Of a stretch of DNA of 64,000 nt, positions 47,749-58,425 are shown in pieces. The notes beneath the pieces were generated by a model. The model made no database searches. It was not told the DNA's origin and saw only the letters and a program-made list of their open reading frames with translations. Within the stretch, counting starts at the first letter, position 1, and every line of letters begins with the position of its first letter. A program made the translations under genes and the position numbers. Origin of the DNA: Candidatus Competibacter denitrificans Run_A_D11 (GTDB taxonomy: Bacteria > Pseudomonadota > Gammaproteobacteria > Competibacterales > Competibacteraceae); NCBI RefSeq assembly GCF_001051235.1, contig NZ_CBTJ020000101.1:1-64000 (forward strand), written 5' to 3'.

Positions 47749-49128
47749 ATGGCTACTCGTGAGACCTATACCGTTTCTCGCTTGAACCAGGAAGCGCGCA
47801 CGCTGTTGGAAGGGCAATTCGCTTCATTGTGGGTCGAAGGTGAGGTATCGAATTTAACGCGCCCCTCTTCCGGGCATCTTTACTTCTCGCTAAAAGATGC
47901 CCGCGCGCAAATCCGTTGTGCGCTCTTTCAAAATCGAGCGTTCTTATTCCGCGACTGCCCGCATAACGGTCAGCAGGTCTTGGTGCGGGGCCGAGTTAGT
48001 CTGTACGAGCCGCGTGGTGATTATCAAATCATCGTTGATTACGTGGAAGAAGCGGGAGCCGGTGCATTGCAGCGCGCTTACGACGCATTGCGTCTTAAGT
48101 TGGAACGAGAAGGATTGTTCGCACCCGAACGCAAGCGACCCCTACCCGCCTTTCCTCGCCAAATCGGCGTCATCACCTCGCCGACCGGCGCGGCAATCCG
48201 TGATGTCCTGGCGACATTACGTCGGCGCTGCCCCAGTCTGCCGGTGCTGGTCTATCCGGTGCCAGTCCAAGGCGAAGGCGCGGCCGCGCACATCACCCGT
48301 ACCCTGCACCTCGCAGCCCAGCGCCAGGATTGCGATGTCTTGCTGCTGGTAAGGGGTGGCGGCTCGCTGGAGGATTTGGCCACCTTCAACGACGAAACGG
48401 TGGTTCGGGCGATTTGCCAATGCTCTATCCCGGTCGTGGCGGGGATCGGCCACGAAACCGATGTCACTATCGCCGATTTTGCCGCCGACGCCCGTGCCGC
48501 TACCCCAACGGCCGCCGCCGCTCTAGCCGGCCCCGACATGCTGGCGTGGCTTGTAAAAATCGGCTCGCTCGACGAGCGTTTACAGCGCGCGATACAACAA
48601 GCGCTGCATCGCCAGCGCCGACATCTGCATGGCTTGCAGCAGCGCCTGGTTCGGCAGGAGCCACGCCGCCGCCTGCTAAGCCACACCCAGCGTGTCGATG
48701 AACTGGATCAGCGCCTGCGGCAAGCGCTATATCAGCAGATGAACCGTGAACGGATTGCCCTCAACGGCTTAGCCGGGCGTTTGGGCGCGCGGGCGCTCGC
48801 CGACCGCGTGCGTACCCAGCGTCGGCAATGGGAACAACTGGCCGGGCGTTTGGGTCACGCGATGCACCAGCGCGTGCGGGTCGCCGCGCAGCGCAACCAA
48901 ACCCTCAGCGGCCAACTCCAGGTCCTCAGCCCATTGGCAACCTTAGAGCGCGGCTACGCCATCCTGCGGCGACCAACCGATAGAGCTATCTTGCGCCGAG
49001 CCAGTCAAACCACAGTCGGTGAAACCCTGGAAGTGCTGTTGAGTGAAGGCCGCTTGCACTGTGAAATCACTGCCCTTTCTGGGGTAGACTTCCCGAACAC
49101 GCCACCCACGTATCGCCAACCGACTTGA
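47749..49128 (+). CDS. xseA: exodeoxyribonuclease VII large subunit
   Basis: 459 residues; ATG 47749. N-terminal OB-fold (LWVEGEVSNLTRPSSGHLYFSLKD) then the catalytic core with LPVLVYPVPVQGEGAA, RGGGSLEDLATFNDE, VVAGIGHETDVTIADFAADARAATPTAAA. The long C-terminal helical arm is Gln/Arg-rich. Degrades single-stranded DNA with XseB. Confidence 0.95.
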   Translation: MATRETYTVSRLNQEARTLLEGQFASLWVEGEVSNLTRPSSGHLYFSLKDARAQIRCALFQNRAFLFRDCPHNGQQVLVRGRVSLYEPRGDYQIIVDYVEEAGAGALQRAYDALRLKLEREGLFAPERKRPLPAFPRQIGVITSPTGAAIRDVLATLRRRCPSLPVLVYPVPVQGEGAAAHITRTLHLAAQRQDCDVLLLVRGGGSLEDLATFNDETVVRAICQCSIPVVAGIGHETDVTIADFAADARAATPTAAAALAGPDMLAWLVKIGSLDERLQRAIQQALHRQRRHLHGLQQRLVRQEPRRRLLSHTQRVDELDQRLRQALYQQMNRERIALNGLAGRLGARALADRVRTQRRQWEQLAGRLGHAMHQRVRVAAQRNQTLSGQLQVLSPLATLERGYAILRRPTDRAILRRASQTTVGETLEVLLSEGRLHCEITALSGVDFPNTPPTYRQPT

Positions 49129-49213
49129 CGCCCTTTTCGGTCAGATACCGGGAAATCGCCCTTCAGCCGCGCCATAATCATTTCATTTGCTCCCGCCACC
49201 GGGATTTGCCCAC

Positions 49214-49552
49214 ATGGCTTCCTCATCAGAACAAGAACGCCGCCAACATCATCGCATCCGCTTCCCGATCTCGGAGCGACCCGCTTTTTTGATCGCGAGC
49301 CAATCCTTTGCCGTGATCGATGTCTCGGCCCGCGGCTTACACTACGTCATGACTGAGCCACCATTGCCCGCGATGCGTGAGAATATCAGTGGTATCCTGC
49401 AATTCCGGCGAGGGACGCGGGTTGCCGTCGAAGGCGTGGTAGTGCGCTCTCAAAATGAACGGGTGGCCCTCCACCTCAACCGAGAAATTCCCTTTTCAAT
49501 CCTTTTGGCTGAGCAACGCTACTTGCATGCTCGCTATCCGATGTGGTCTTGA
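49214..49552 (+). CDS. PilZ-domain protein
   Basis: 112 residues from ATG 49214. RRQHHRIRFPISERPAFL and FAVIDVSARGLHYV fit the PilZ RxxxR and D/NxSxxG c-di-GMP binding signatures. Single domain. Likely a c-di-GMP effector; partner unknown. Confidence 0.75.
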   Translation: MASSSEQERRQHHRIRFPISERPAFLIASQSFAVIDVSARGLHYVMTEPPLPAMRENISGILQFRRGTRVAVEGVVVRSQNERVALHLNREIPFSILLAEQRYLHARYPMWS

Positions 49553-49586
49553 GTAACCACTCCCTCACCCTTGCAGGACACCCGCT

Positions 49587-50411
49587 ATGGAGCTAGAAAT
49601 TCTCAGCCGTCGCCCGGAAACAGCCCCTAACGGGCCACCGCTCCTGTTCTTGCACGGTTCCTTTACCGATGCCCGCGTCTGGGAGGTCTACTTTTTGCCT
49701 TTTTTCGCGCAAAAAGGTTATGAAGCGCACGCCCTTAGCCTGCGTGGCCACGGTCGCAGCGAGGGTCGCCCGAATTTGCACATCTGGCGATTAGCGGATT
49801 ACGTCACCGATCTGGCCCAAGCAGCGGCTAAACTGACCCAACCGCCGATCATCATTGGCCATTCGATGGGCGGCATGGTCGTCCAGAAATATCTGGAAAA
49901 CTCACCCCGGATTGCGGGCGTTATCTTGATGGCCTCGGTACCGCCGCAAGGCTTGCTGCCTTCCAATCTGCACATGGCCATGCGCCATCCTTTCCTGTTC
50001 CAGCAAATGGCGCTCTTTTCACTGCTGGGTCCAAATTATGGCTCAATCGATATGATGCGGCGTCTGCTGTTTTCCCCGGATATACCGAACGCGAAGCTGC
50101 ATGAGTATTTCCATTATATGCAGGCCGAATCGCAGGTGGTGTCGCTGGACATGATGGGCCTGAACCCGTTGCGCTTGAAACCGGGGCAAGCGACGAACAC
50201 ACCGCTGCTGGTCTTGGGAGCGCAACGCGACACGTTCATCTCGCCGGCGCTGATCCGGGAAACGGCCCGTTTCTATCAGGCCGAGCATCACATTCTCCCC
50301 AATATGGCGCACGCGATGATGCTGGAGGAGAACTGGCGCGATGCGGCCGATTATCTGTTGAGCTGGATTGAGCGAGCCGTGACAAATCCGAGCGAAGCCG
50401 CCACAGCGTAA
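49587..50411 (+). CDS. alpha/beta hydrolase
   Basis: 274 residues; ATG 49587. Oxyanion strand LLFLHGSFTDARVW, nucleophile elbow IIGHSMGGMV (Ser), acid near VLGAQRDTFI, and His in PNMAHAMMLEENW: complete triad. Substrate unknown; convergent with fadD. Confidence 0.85.
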   Translation: MELEILSRRPETAPNGPPLLFLHGSFTDARVWEVYFLPFFAQKGYEAHALSLRGHGRSEGRPNLHIWRLADYVTDLAQAAAKLTQPPIIIGHSMGGMVVQKYLENSPRIAGVILMASVPPQGLLPSNLHMAMRHPFLFQQMALFSLLGPNYGSIDMMRRLLFSPDIPNAKLHEYFHYMQAESQVVSLDMMGLNPLRLKPGQATNTPLLVLGAQRDTFISPALIRETARFYQAEHHILPNMAHAMMLEENWRDAADYLLSWIERAVTNPSEAATA

Positions 50412-50457
50412 AACGCGGCCTCGACACCGATCCTCTCGCCGGATCACCCAGCCCGTG

Positions 50458-52122
50458 TCAGCCGTCACGCAATAGTCGGCGCAGGATTTTGCCGACGTTG
50501 CTCTTGGGCAATTCGCTGCGAAATTCGACTCGACGCGGCAGCTTGTAGCCGGTCAAATGCTCGCGGCAATGGGCGATCAGCGCATCGGCAGTCAGCGCCG
50601 GATCTTTTTTCACAACCACGATCTTGACCGCCTCGCCCGATTTTTCATCCGGCACTCCGACGGCGGCCACTTCCCGTACACCGGGATGGCGGGCGACGAC
50701 ATCCTCCACCTCGTTAGGGTAGACGTTAAAGCCGGAGACGAGAATCATGTCCTTTTTGCGGTCTACGATGCGGATATAGCCGAGTTTATCGACATAGGCG
50801 ATGTCGCCAGTCCGCAGATAACCATCATCGGTCATCACCTTGGCGGTCTCTTCCGGGCGGTTCCAGTAGCCGTACATTACCTGCGGGCCACGCACGCAAA
50901 GCTCGCCGGTTTGATCCTCACCAATGCCGCGCTTGCGGTTTTCATCGTCAAGAATCGCCACGTCGGTGGAAGGCAGCGGCAACCCGATGCTGCCGTTGTA
51001 ATCGACCAAGGTGAGTGGATTGATGCAGACGGCCGGCGAGGTTTCGGTCAAGCCATAGGCCTCAATCAACGGCATTCCGGTCACCTGGCGCCAGTTTTCG
51101 GCCACTGCTCGCTGCACGGCCATACCACCGCCCAGGCTCACTTTGAGGGTGCTAAAATCCAGTTGCGCAAAACCCGGCACATGGAGCAAGCCGTTGAACA
51201 GCGTGTTGACACCGGTGATGATGGTAAAACGGATCTTGCTCAGTTCCTTGACCAGACCCGGCAAATCGCGGGGATTGGTGATCAGGATATTCTCGCCGCC
51301 CAACTTCATGAAAGTCAGGCAGTTCGCGGTGAGCGAAAAGATGTGATAGAGCGGCAAGGCGGTGATCACAACTTCTTCTCCCAGCCGCAAAAAAGGGTAC
51401 AACCACGCCGAGGCTTGCTGCAAATTGGCGACCAGATTCCCGTGGGTCAGCATGGCACCTTTCGCCACCCCAGTAGTCCCGCCTGTGTATTGGAGAAATG
51501 CCAGATCGTCGTGGCCGAGCGGTGTGTCGGTCAAAGCCTGGCCACTGCCGGCTTTAAGCGCCGCGCGGAATGAGATCGTGCCGGGAATATGCCACGCGGG
51601 CACCAGCTTTTTCACATATTTGATTGCGAAATTAACCAACAGCCGTTTGGGCATGGGTAACAAATCGCCCAACTGGGTCATCACGACGGTTTTAAGCGGG
51701 GTTTTAGCGATCACCTCTTGTAGGGTGTGAGCAAAATTTTCGGCGATCACAATGGCGGTCGCGCCGGAATCGATCAACTGATGTTCCAGTTCTCGCGGTG
51801 TATAGAGCGGATTGACGTTCACCACCACCATGCCAACGCGCAGCACGCCGAATACGGCGACCACGTATTGCAGGAGATTGGGCATCATCAGCGCGATGCG
51901 GTCACCTTTTTGCAGCCCCTGCCTTTGCAGAAAAGCCCCAAAATCTCGGCTAAGGCGCTCAACATCCCGATAGCGCAGTGTCATGCCCAGGTTGGAATAC
52001 GCCGGCCGTTCGGCGTAACGGGCACAACTTTTTTCGAGGATATCCTTGAGCGAGCTAAATTCGTTCAGATCAATTTCCGCCGGTATGCCGGGGGGATACT
52101 CTTTGAGCCAGATTTTTTCCAC
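50458..52122 (-). CDS. fadD: long-chain fatty acid-CoA ligase
   Basis: 554 residues from GTG 52122, chosen because GAGGAG lies 6 nt upstream and the product then begins [17 protein letters not shown] as FadD does; an ATG at 52167 is in frame. AMP-binding motif [17 protein letters not shown]5 [12 protein letters not shown]8 [26 protein letters not shown]10 Lys in [16 protein letters not shown]. Activates fatty acids for beta-oxidation. Confidence 0.93.
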   Translation of the reverse strand: MEKIWLKEYPPGIPAEIDLNEFSSLKDILEKSCARYAERPAYSNLGMTLRYRDVERLSRDFGAFLQRQGLQKGDRIALMMPNLLQYVVAVFGVLRVGMVVVNVNPLYTPRELEHQLIDSGATAIVIAENFAHTLQEVIAKTPLKTVVMTQLGDLLPMPKRLLVNFAIKYVKKLVPAWHIPGTISFRAALKAGSGQALTDTPLGHDDLAFLQYTGGTTGVAKGAMLTHGNLVANLQQASAWLYPFLRLGEEVVITALPLYHIFSLTANCLTFMKLGGENILITNPRDLPGLVKELSKIRFTIITGVNTLFNGLLHVPGFAQLDFSTLKVSLGGGMAVQRAVAENWRQVTGMPLIEAYGLTETSPAVCINPLTLVDYNGSIGLPLPSTDVAILDDENRKRGIGEDQTGELCVRGPQVMYGYWNRPEETAKVMTDDGYLRTGDIAYVDKLGYIRIVDRKKDMILVSGFNVYPNEVEDVVARHPGVREVAAVGVPDEKSGEAVKIVVVKKDPALTADALIAHCREHLTGYKLPRRVEFRSELPKSNVGKILRRLLRDG

Positions 52123-52167
52123 GCCACACTCCTCGCTATTGGGGATCACGTTATGAAAGGGGTACAT

Positions 52168-52390
52168 CCGTTTTTATCAGTATGGCTGAACTTCGCCTTG
52201 CCGGAGATAGAGAACATGCCGGGGCTGAGGTTTTTGCAATCATCACAGCCAATTCGACCCTGCAATTGGATAGCCTCCCTTGACTGCGCCGGCCAGATCA
52301 GAAACCCACCTGAATCAGTAGCAAATTTGACCTAAACTTCTGTCAAATCTCCGTCAAGTCAACCCATCATACCCAGCGAGAGCACAAGCC
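52168..52390. other. divergent intergenic region fadD / bcp
   Basis: 223 bp between divergent genes. Contains no convincing gene. AAACTTCTGTCAAATCTCCGTCAAG near 52330 has two GTCAA copies but no certain promoter. Confidence 0.4.
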
Positions 52391-52855
52391 ATGAACCTGA
52401 AAATCGGCGATCCCGCCCCGATGTTTTCGGCCACGGCCACCGATGGTAGCCAGATCAAGCTGTCCGATTATCTAGGCACCAAATTGATCCTGTACTTCTA
52501 TCCAATGGACGACACCCCTGGCTGCACCAAACAGGCGTGTTCCCTGCGTGACTACCACCAAGAAATCCTCGATAAGGGTGCTGCGATTCTTGGTGTCTCT
52601 ACCCAAGATACCGACTCGCACCGGCGCTTCACCGAAAAGTATGGCATCAACTTTCCGTTGCTGGCCGATACCGACAGTGCGGTAGCCACGGCCTATGGGG
52701 CGCTGGGTAGTAGCGGCTTGATCGGCGCAGCGAAAAGCCTGTTCGGGGTCGCCAACCGAATGACCTTTATCATTAATGAAAGTGGCCGTATCGCCCATAT
52801 CATTGACAAGCCCGACTGCGCCAATCACGCTGAGCAAGTCCTCAAGCTACTGTAA
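52391..52855 (+). CDS. bcp: thioredoxin-dependent peroxiredoxin (BCP/PrxQ)
   Basis: 154 residues; ATG 52391. Peroxidatic Cys in DDTPGCTKQACSLRD with the second Cys five residues later (PrxQ alpha type); YPMDDTPGCT and FPLLADTDSAVATAYGA are family segments. Reduces organic peroxides. Confidence 0.93.
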   Translation: MNLKIGDPAPMFSATATDGSQIKLSDYLGTKLILYFYPMDDTPGCTKQACSLRDYHQEILDKGAAILGVSTQDTDSHRRFTEKYGINFPLLADTDSAVATAYGALGSSGLIGAAKSLFGVANRMTFIINESGRIAHIIDKPDCANHAEQVLKLL

Positions 52856-53222
52856 ACTTCCTGTTGGCCAACTTTGGTACTCATCGACCACAATCGACCA
52901 CAATAGTGATTCGTGTGCCTAGAGGATTGCTTGTCGCCAGCCCCTGGCGACATAATTACGTTACGCTGGTATTCGATGTAGCCGTTTCGCCGCGGTTTAA
53001 CCGCACGGTGGTAGCGTTCGGCCACCTCTCCCACCCATTGCGGCCCATTAGCAAGGAGTCCCGCATGTCCGGGCAATATCGTGGTAAAAACCACTGCTTT
53101 GTCGGCTGGCACGGAACCCGATTCCGGCCGACCCGGCAACACCGATACGCTATCTGCGGCCAACACATGCGGTTATTCGCTAAAATCGATGACCTTGCTG
53201 CCAAACCTTTGGAGAACTGGGT
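52856..53222. other. intergenic region without a confident gene
   Basis: 367 bp. A short tandem repeat TCGACCACAA occurs twice at 52883-52903. Frames exist on both strands, but none has a recognisable product or a good ribosome binding site. May hold the promoter of the phosphatase-kinase pair. Confidence 0.4.
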
Positions 53223-54047
53223 GTGATTTCGCCTGAACCGGCCACTCTTCCTCAATGGGAACGGGGCGTTGCCAGCGAACAAGGCAGTCGCCACGAACAG
53301 CAAGATCGCTGGGGCATTTTTTGCGCTCCAGATCAGCAGGGGCTTCTCGCGGTCGTGGCCGATGGCATGGGGGGGCACCTGGACGGCGCCCTGGGCGCTC
53401 AGATCGTCGTCGATTCTGCGCGCCATTTCGCACAAAATTCGCTCAAATTGCTGCGCTCCGATCCACTGACCGCCTTAGAATCGCTGAATCGACAGATACA
53501 CGACAGCATTAACCGCCAATCGGAAACAGCCCGCAGCACTGTCGTGATGGTATGGCTAGAACGGGACCGTGCCCACTGGCTGAATATCGGTGACAGCCGT
53601 CTCTACCATTTCCGGGGCGGTCGGCGGCTCATGCGTACTCGCGATCATTCCGCTGTGCAATTGCTGATGGATCTTGGCGAGATTGAGGAATCGCAGATGG
53701 CGAGCCACCCCGCCCAGAATCGCCTCTACCGCTGTCTTGGGGGACCCGATGATCCCAAGCCCGACAAGGGACACTTTTCAATCCAGTCCGGTGATGTATT
53801 GGCCCTGTGTTCGGACGGAGTCTGGGAATATGTGAGCGAATCAGAGCTGTGGGAAGCCACCCTCGCCAGCGGCCCGGTCACCGCAGCCGATGCACTGGCT
53901 ACGCAAGCGGTCCAGCGTGGCGGGGCTAGCGCCGATAATGCCACCCTTATCCTGTTGCGCGGCAATATTGGAACGAGCACACCTACGCAATGGTTACAGG
54001 ATGTGTCGGCCAAATTCGCGGGGCTGTTTAACCGCGCCCGCCAGTAG
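53223..54047 (+). CDS. PP2C-type serine/threonine phosphatase
   Basis: 274 residues; GTG 53223. Metal-binding Asp residues in RHEQQDRWGIF, VVADGMGGHLDGALGA, LALCSDGVWEYVS and GGASADNATLILLR. Partner of the kinase 60 bp downstream, which it probably opposes. Confidence 0.9.
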   Translation: MISPEPATLPQWERGVASEQGSRHEQQDRWGIFCAPDQQGLLAVVADGMGGHLDGALGAQIVVDSARHFAQNSLKLLRSDPLTALESLNRQIHDSINRQSETARSTVVMVWLERDRAHWLNIGDSRLYHFRGGRRLMRTRDHSAVQLLMDLGEIEESQMASHPAQNRLYRCLGGPDDPKPDKGHFSIQSGDVLALCSDGVWEYVSESELWEATLASGPVTAADALATQAVQRGGASADNATLILLRGNIGTSTPTQWLQDVSAKFAGLFNRARQ

Positions 54048-54106
54048 CATTCGGCAATGCTGCGCCACCGCTCGCACTCGCGCTCAACGACTTAAAGGGA
54101 AGCCCC

Positions 54107-56833
54107 ATGACTGAAGAAAGCAATGCGCTGCCTGCGGGCTTCAGCTTGCACCGTTATCTAATAGACAGCATTTTGGGCGCTGGTGGCTTTGGGATCACGT
54201 ATCGGGCGATTCATGAAGCGTTGGAAAATCAGGTTGCTCTCAAAGAGTATTTTCCTGCCGAATGGGCTTACCGCGACCATGACGCCATCACCGTGCGCGC
54301 CAACGCTCAAGGGCAAATTCCTGCCCGTAGCGGTGAACCTGCCTGTTACGATTGGGGTTTGCAGCGCTTCCTGGATGAAGCGAAAATTCTGGTACAAATC
54401 AATCACCCTTGCGTGGTCCGAGTCCGGGACTATTTCACGGCCAACGGCTCGGCCTACATCGTCATGGAGTATGAGGCCGGCGAATCACTCAGCGCCCTAC
54501 TGCAACGGGGAGGCATTCTCCCTGAGAACGAGCTGCGTCACTTACTGGACGATGTGATGCCGGCCCTTGAAGCCGTCCATGGTCAGGGTTATCTGCACCG
54601 CGACCTTAAACCAAGCAATCTTTATATCCGCTCAGCCGATGACCGGGTGATGCTGATTGACTTCGGCGCCGCTCGACAAGCGCTGGGGCGGCGCACTCGC
54701 AGTGTCACCAGCGTTGTCACCCCCGGCTACTCGCCGATTGAGCAATATGTCACAGTCGGCGATGATTACGGGCCGTGGACTGACATCTATGCGCTCGGTG
54801 CCGTACTGTACCGCTGTATCACGGGCGCACCGCCCATTGAGGCGCCCGGCCGGGTTCTTAAAGATCCGGTACAGCCCGCCGTCGAATGTGGGGCCGGTTT
54901 GTATTCCCGCAGCCTGCTACGGGTGGTTGACAAAGCCCTGGCGGTTCGTCCCGAAGAGCGCTTCCAAACCGTAGCCGCTATGCGGGAAGCTCTACGCGGT
55001 GGCGATCAGCCGAACAATCGGGCCGATTTCCTCCAGGTTCCTCAACTGCGTCCTGAATTGCTGGATCTGCCGGCACCGAACGCCGCACCGTCCCTCAATG
55101 ATGCGCTACCTCGCTCCAGGCCCTCGCTCATTGTTCTGGAAGACGACCCCCCCTGGGACGACCGCCAACCCGATCAGGCTGGATCGCAACTGTGGCGCTT
55201 TGAAAAGCCTGGCTTGCCCGGTTCAAGTGCAACCTCTTCCAACCAAAGCACCGAGACGCTCTCGGTAGCTGATGAAAAATCCTCCGGCTGGACGCTGGCC
55301 GATTTTGATACCCAAAACCCTGCCTCCGCATCGGTCGCCGTCGCCGCACCAGACTCTTCACCGCCAGCCAACGGCTCAGCGTCCCTGCCATGGTCCGAGA
55401 CCCGTTGGGAACAACCCGATCAAGCCGTTTCACAAGTACGTCCTCCCGCCTGGGAGGAACCCCGCCCGGCGAGCGTACCCAGTGGACCGCAACCTAAACT
55501 TAGTGGCGCGACTCTGCTCAATCGCCCACCCCACTCAGCCGTCGAGCACCTCAGACAGGCAACGCTATACAAAGGTGGTGGAAGCCCTTCGACGGGTCTA
55601 GTCCGTCCAGAAAGCTCGGCACCTTTCTCCCAGCCGATCAATCGTCGCGAGGGCCTGGAACAGCCCCAATCTCAGCCAAAAACAATCGCGCCAATTGAGC
55701 CTGAGGGCGACGCCATTGCGTATGGCCCCACCCGGCAGGTCAACTGGAAATGGATTCTGATCATGGTCTGCGTAATTGCAGGGCTTTCGGGCGGTGGACT
55801 ACTCGGTTACGAATACTTCAAGACCGTTCAGGAAGAACAGCGTCGGGAAGCGGTCAAAAAGCAACAGGCAGAAGAGGAAATCGCCCAGCGCGCCCAAGAA
55901 GATGCCCAGCGCCGAGAGGCGGATATTGCCGACCGGACCCAGAAATTTCGGAGCAGCCTGGCCAGCCATAATTTGATTGCCGCCGAATTAAATCTGGAAC
56001 GCCTGGCCGAAGCGTATCCGGATCATCCAGTGCTGACCACGCTAAGATCCGAGTTGCGAATCGCCGAGCAACAAGGGGTTAGCACCAAAACCTGGGTGGA
56101 TGAAAAAACCGGCATCAAACTGGCTTTTGTTCAGGGCGGCTGCTTTAACATGGGTAGTCCACCCAGTGAGCAAGATCGGGCCAGTGATGAATCCGCCCAT
56201 CAGATCTGCGTTAAAAACTTCTGGATTAGCACGACGGAAACCACCAACCGCCAATACCACCGGTTCAAGCCCGATCACAGCAGCGGTTCTTTTCAAGGTC
56301 GTCCCTTGGATCGGGATGTCCAGCCCGTGGTGAATGTGACGTGGGAGAATGCCAAAGCATTTACCGAATGGCTATCGTGGGAAGCGGGCACCGGGAAACG
56401 CTTTCGGCTACCCACCGAAGCGGAATGGGAATACACCGCCCGCAGTGGTGCTACGACTCGTTATTACTGGGGCAACGAGATCGACCCGCGCTACGCCAAT
56501 TTTTCTGATCGCAATGACCCGTCCGGCGCCTCGGTCAAAAGCTTGGATGACGGCCAAGCGGTCACTGCACCGGTCGGCAGCTATCTAGCCAACCGCTTTG
56601 GGATCTCAGACATGGCCGGTAACGTCTGGGAATGGACATGCTCGGAATACGACCGCGCTTACAGCGGCCAGGAGCAAGGCTGCTCCGATAAACCCGCCAC
56701 TGACGGGTTGCGGGTGGTGCGCGGTGGTTCCTGGAACAATGGCCCTGGTGACTTACGCTCGGCAAAGCGTTTTGCCCGTAAACCCGATCAACGCGATGCG
56801 ATGACTGGGTTCCGGGTCGTTATGGAAGAGTGA
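54107..56833 (+). CDS. membrane Ser/Thr kinase with C-terminal FGE-sulfatase domain
   Basis: 908 residues; ATG 54107. Kinase at about 10-270: Gly loop LGAGGFGITY, Lys in VALKEYF, HRDLKPSN, DFGAAR, and the activation end TPGYSPIEQY. A disordered Pro/Ser linker to 545, one transmembrane helix at about 548-568 (WILIMVCVIAGLSGGGLLGYEY), a short coiled coil, then at about 665-905 an FGE/SUMF1-like domain (FRLPTEAEWEYTARSG, GNVWEWTCSEY, VVRGGSWNN). The outer domain probably senses or binds a ligand rather than acting as an enzyme. Confidence 0.9.
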   Translation: MTEESNALPAGFSLHRYLIDSILGAGGFGITYRAIHEALENQVALKEYFPAEWAYRDHDAITVRANAQGQIPARSGEPACYDWGLQRFLDEAKILVQINHPCVVRVRDYFTANGSAYIVMEYEAGESLSALLQRGGILPENELRHLLDDVMPALEAVHGQGYLHRDLKPSNLYIRSADDRVMLIDFGAARQALGRRTRSVTSVVTPGYSPIEQYVTVGDDYGPWTDIYALGAVLYRCITGAPPIEAPGRVLKDPVQPAVECGAGLYSRSLLRVVDKALAVRPEERFQTVAAMREALRGGDQPNNRADFLQVPQLRPELLDLPAPNAAPSLNDALPRSRPSLIVLEDDPPWDDRQPDQAGSQLWRFEKPGLPGSSATSSNQSTETLSVADEKSSGWTLADFDTQNPASASVAVAAPDSSPPANGSASLPWSETRWEQPDQAVSQVRPPAWEEPRPASVPSGPQPKLSGATLLNRPPHSAVEHLRQATLYKGGGSPSTGLVRPESSAPFSQPINRREGLEQPQSQPKTIAPIEPEGDAIAYGPTRQVNWKWILIMVCVIAGLSGGGLLGYEYFKTVQEEQRREAVKKQQAEEEIAQRAQEDAQRREADIADRTQKFRSSLASHNLIAAELNLERLAEAYPDHPVLTTLRSELRIAEQQGVSTKTWVDEKTGIKLAFVQGGCFNMGSPPSEQDRASDESAHQICVKNFWISTTETTNRQYHRFKPDHSSGSFQGRPLDRDVQPVVNVTWENAKAFTEWLSWEAGTGKRFRLPTEAEWEYTARSGATTRYYWGNEIDPRYANFSDRNDPSGASVKSLDDGQAVTAPVGSYLANRFGISDMAGNVWEWTCSEYDRAYSGQEQGCSDKPATDGLRVVRGGSWNNGPGDLRSAKRFARKPDQRDAMTGFRVVMEE

Positions 56834-56864
56834 CTTTTTTGGTAACCGTCTGTGGTTTTTTCTT

Positions 56865-57326
56865 CTAGGCCGATGCCTTGCGGCGGCTGACCATGAACGT
56901 GGCATTGCCTTCGACCACCACCTGATCCCGCACGGTGCAGACAGTCTGCATCACCACGCGCCGCCGTTCCAGGTTGATATCCTGGATGGTGCAAACGGTG
57001 GTTACGGTATCGCCGATCCGCACCGGAGCTGTGAACCGGAGCTGTTGGTCAACATAGACGGCGCCGGGACCGGGCAGGCGAGTACCGGCCACGCAGGAAA
57101 TCAGGCCAGCGCAGAACATGCCATGCGCGATACGGCCCTTAAAGCGGGTCTGCGCGGCAAATTCTTCATTGCAATGCACTGGGTTATTATCACCGGTCAA
57201 GCCGGCAAACATGACCACATCGGTTTCGGTGACGGTTTTAGCATGAGATGCGCTCATGCCCACCTTCAAATCCTCCAAATAATAGCCATGGATACTGTCG
57301 TTGTGACCTTCGTGCGTGGAGTACAT
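56865..57326 (-). CDS. MaoC-family (R)-hydratase (PhaJ-like)
   Basis: 153 residues; ATG 57326. MaoC hot-dog hydratase with AGLTGDNNPVHCNEEFA (Asp, His) and GRIAHGMF, the catalytic signature of (R)-specific enoyl-CoA hydratases. Could link beta-oxidation to PHA precursors. Confidence 0.85.
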   Translation of the reverse strand: MYSTHEGHNDSIHGYYLEDLKVGMSASHAKTVTETDVVMFAGLTGDNNPVHCNEEFAAQTRFKGRIAHGMFCAGLISCVAGTRLPGPGAVYVDQQLRFTAPVRIGDTVTTVCTIQDINLERRRVVMQTVCTVRDQVVVEGNATFMVSRRKASA

Positions 57327-57423
57327 TCGCTTCTCCGATAAGTAGGAAACCCATCTCGCTTGGGCGAAAACCGCCCATAGCGTACATGACCCAGCGGATT
57401 AGTGGGAAATTTGGGTTCCAGGT

Positions 57424-58425
57424 TCAGCGGTTGGGATCAACCACGATGCGCCCTCGCACCTGGCCCGCCAGAATCGCTTCCGCCAAAGGAGGCACTTCCG
57501 TGAGCGAGATGGTTTGCGTCAAACGCTCCAGTGTGGCCGACGGCAAATCACGTACCAGCCGCGCCCATGCCGGCCGGCGCAGCGACAACGGGCACATCAC
57601 CGAATCCACCCCCAATAACTGCACACCCCGCAGAATGAACGGCATGACCGTCGTGGGCAAATCGACCCCGCCGGCTAAGCCACAGGCGGCGACGGCACCG
57701 CCGTAATCGGTTTCCGCCAGCGCCCGCGCCAGGATCGAACCGCCGACTGTATCCACCACGCCCGCCCACAGTTGGGTCTCCAGTGGCCGGAACGGTCGGT
57801 TCATCTGCTCGCGGTCGATGATTTCGGCCGCTCCCAGCTCGCGTAGAAAGGTTTCGTTTTCTGGACGACCGGTCACGGCGGCGACGCGATAACCTAAACC
57901 GGCCAACAGCGCCACAGCCACGCTACCCACCCCACCACTAGCCCCGGTCACCAGCACGGGTTTGCCGGCATCCGGTTTGAGACCCGCGTGCTCCAGCGCC
58001 AGCACGCACAGCATAGCGGTGAAACCGGCGGTGCCGATGGCCATCGCCTGGCGACTATCCAGGCCGACCGGTAAGGGCACTAACCAATCAGCGGCAACCC
58101 GCGCTCGTTGGGCATAACCTCCCCAAAAACTTTCCCCGACTCCCCAACCGGTCAACACCACCGGATCACCCGGTCGATAGGTGGAACTGCTCGACTCAAG
58201 GACCGTCCCGGCAAAATCGATCCCTGGCACCAGGGGAAACCGCCGCACGATCTTGCCCTTGCCAGTGACCGCCAACCCATCCTTATAATTCAATGAAGAA
58301 AAATCGATAGCCACCAGCACCTCACCGGCCGGTAAATCAGTGAGGTTAAGATGGGTGATCTCTGCGTAGGTTTTGCCATCTCGCTGCTGCAATACCAAGG
58401 CTTTAAAATTCGCTGGGTCAGCCAT
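57424..58425 (-). CDS. acuI: acrylyl-CoA reductase-type oxidoreductase (AcuI/YhdH)
   Basis: 333 residues; ATG 58425. Zinc-free MDR protein: PAGEVLVAIDFSSLNYKDGLAVTGKGKI, PGIDFAGTV, NADPH site VLVTGASGGVGSVAVALLAGLGY and GRPENETFLRELGA are AcuI/YhdH hallmarks. Reduces acryloyl-CoA or related enoyl-CoA; fits an acyl-CoA cluster. Confidence 0.85.
   Translation of the reverse strand: MADPANFKALVLQQRDGKTYAEITHLNLTDLPAGEVLVAIDFSSLNYKDGLAVTGKGKIVRRFPLVPGIDFAGTVLESSSSTYRPGDPVVLTGWGVGESFWGGYAQRARVAADWLVPLPVGLDSRQAMAIGTAGFTAMLCVLALEHAGLKPDAGKPVLVTGASGGVGSVAVALLAGLGYRVAAVTGRPENETFLRELGAAEIIDREQMNRPFRPLETQLWAGVVDTVGGSILARALAETDYGGAVAACGLAGGVDLPTTVMPFILRGVQLLGVDSVMCPLSLRRPAWARLVRDLPSATLERLTQTISLTEVPPLAEAILAGQVRGRIVVDPNR

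Noticed and set aside
52825..53435. Frames on both strands in the bcp-phosphatase gap
   Set aside because: No RBS, no motif, and they overlap the ends of well-supported genes.
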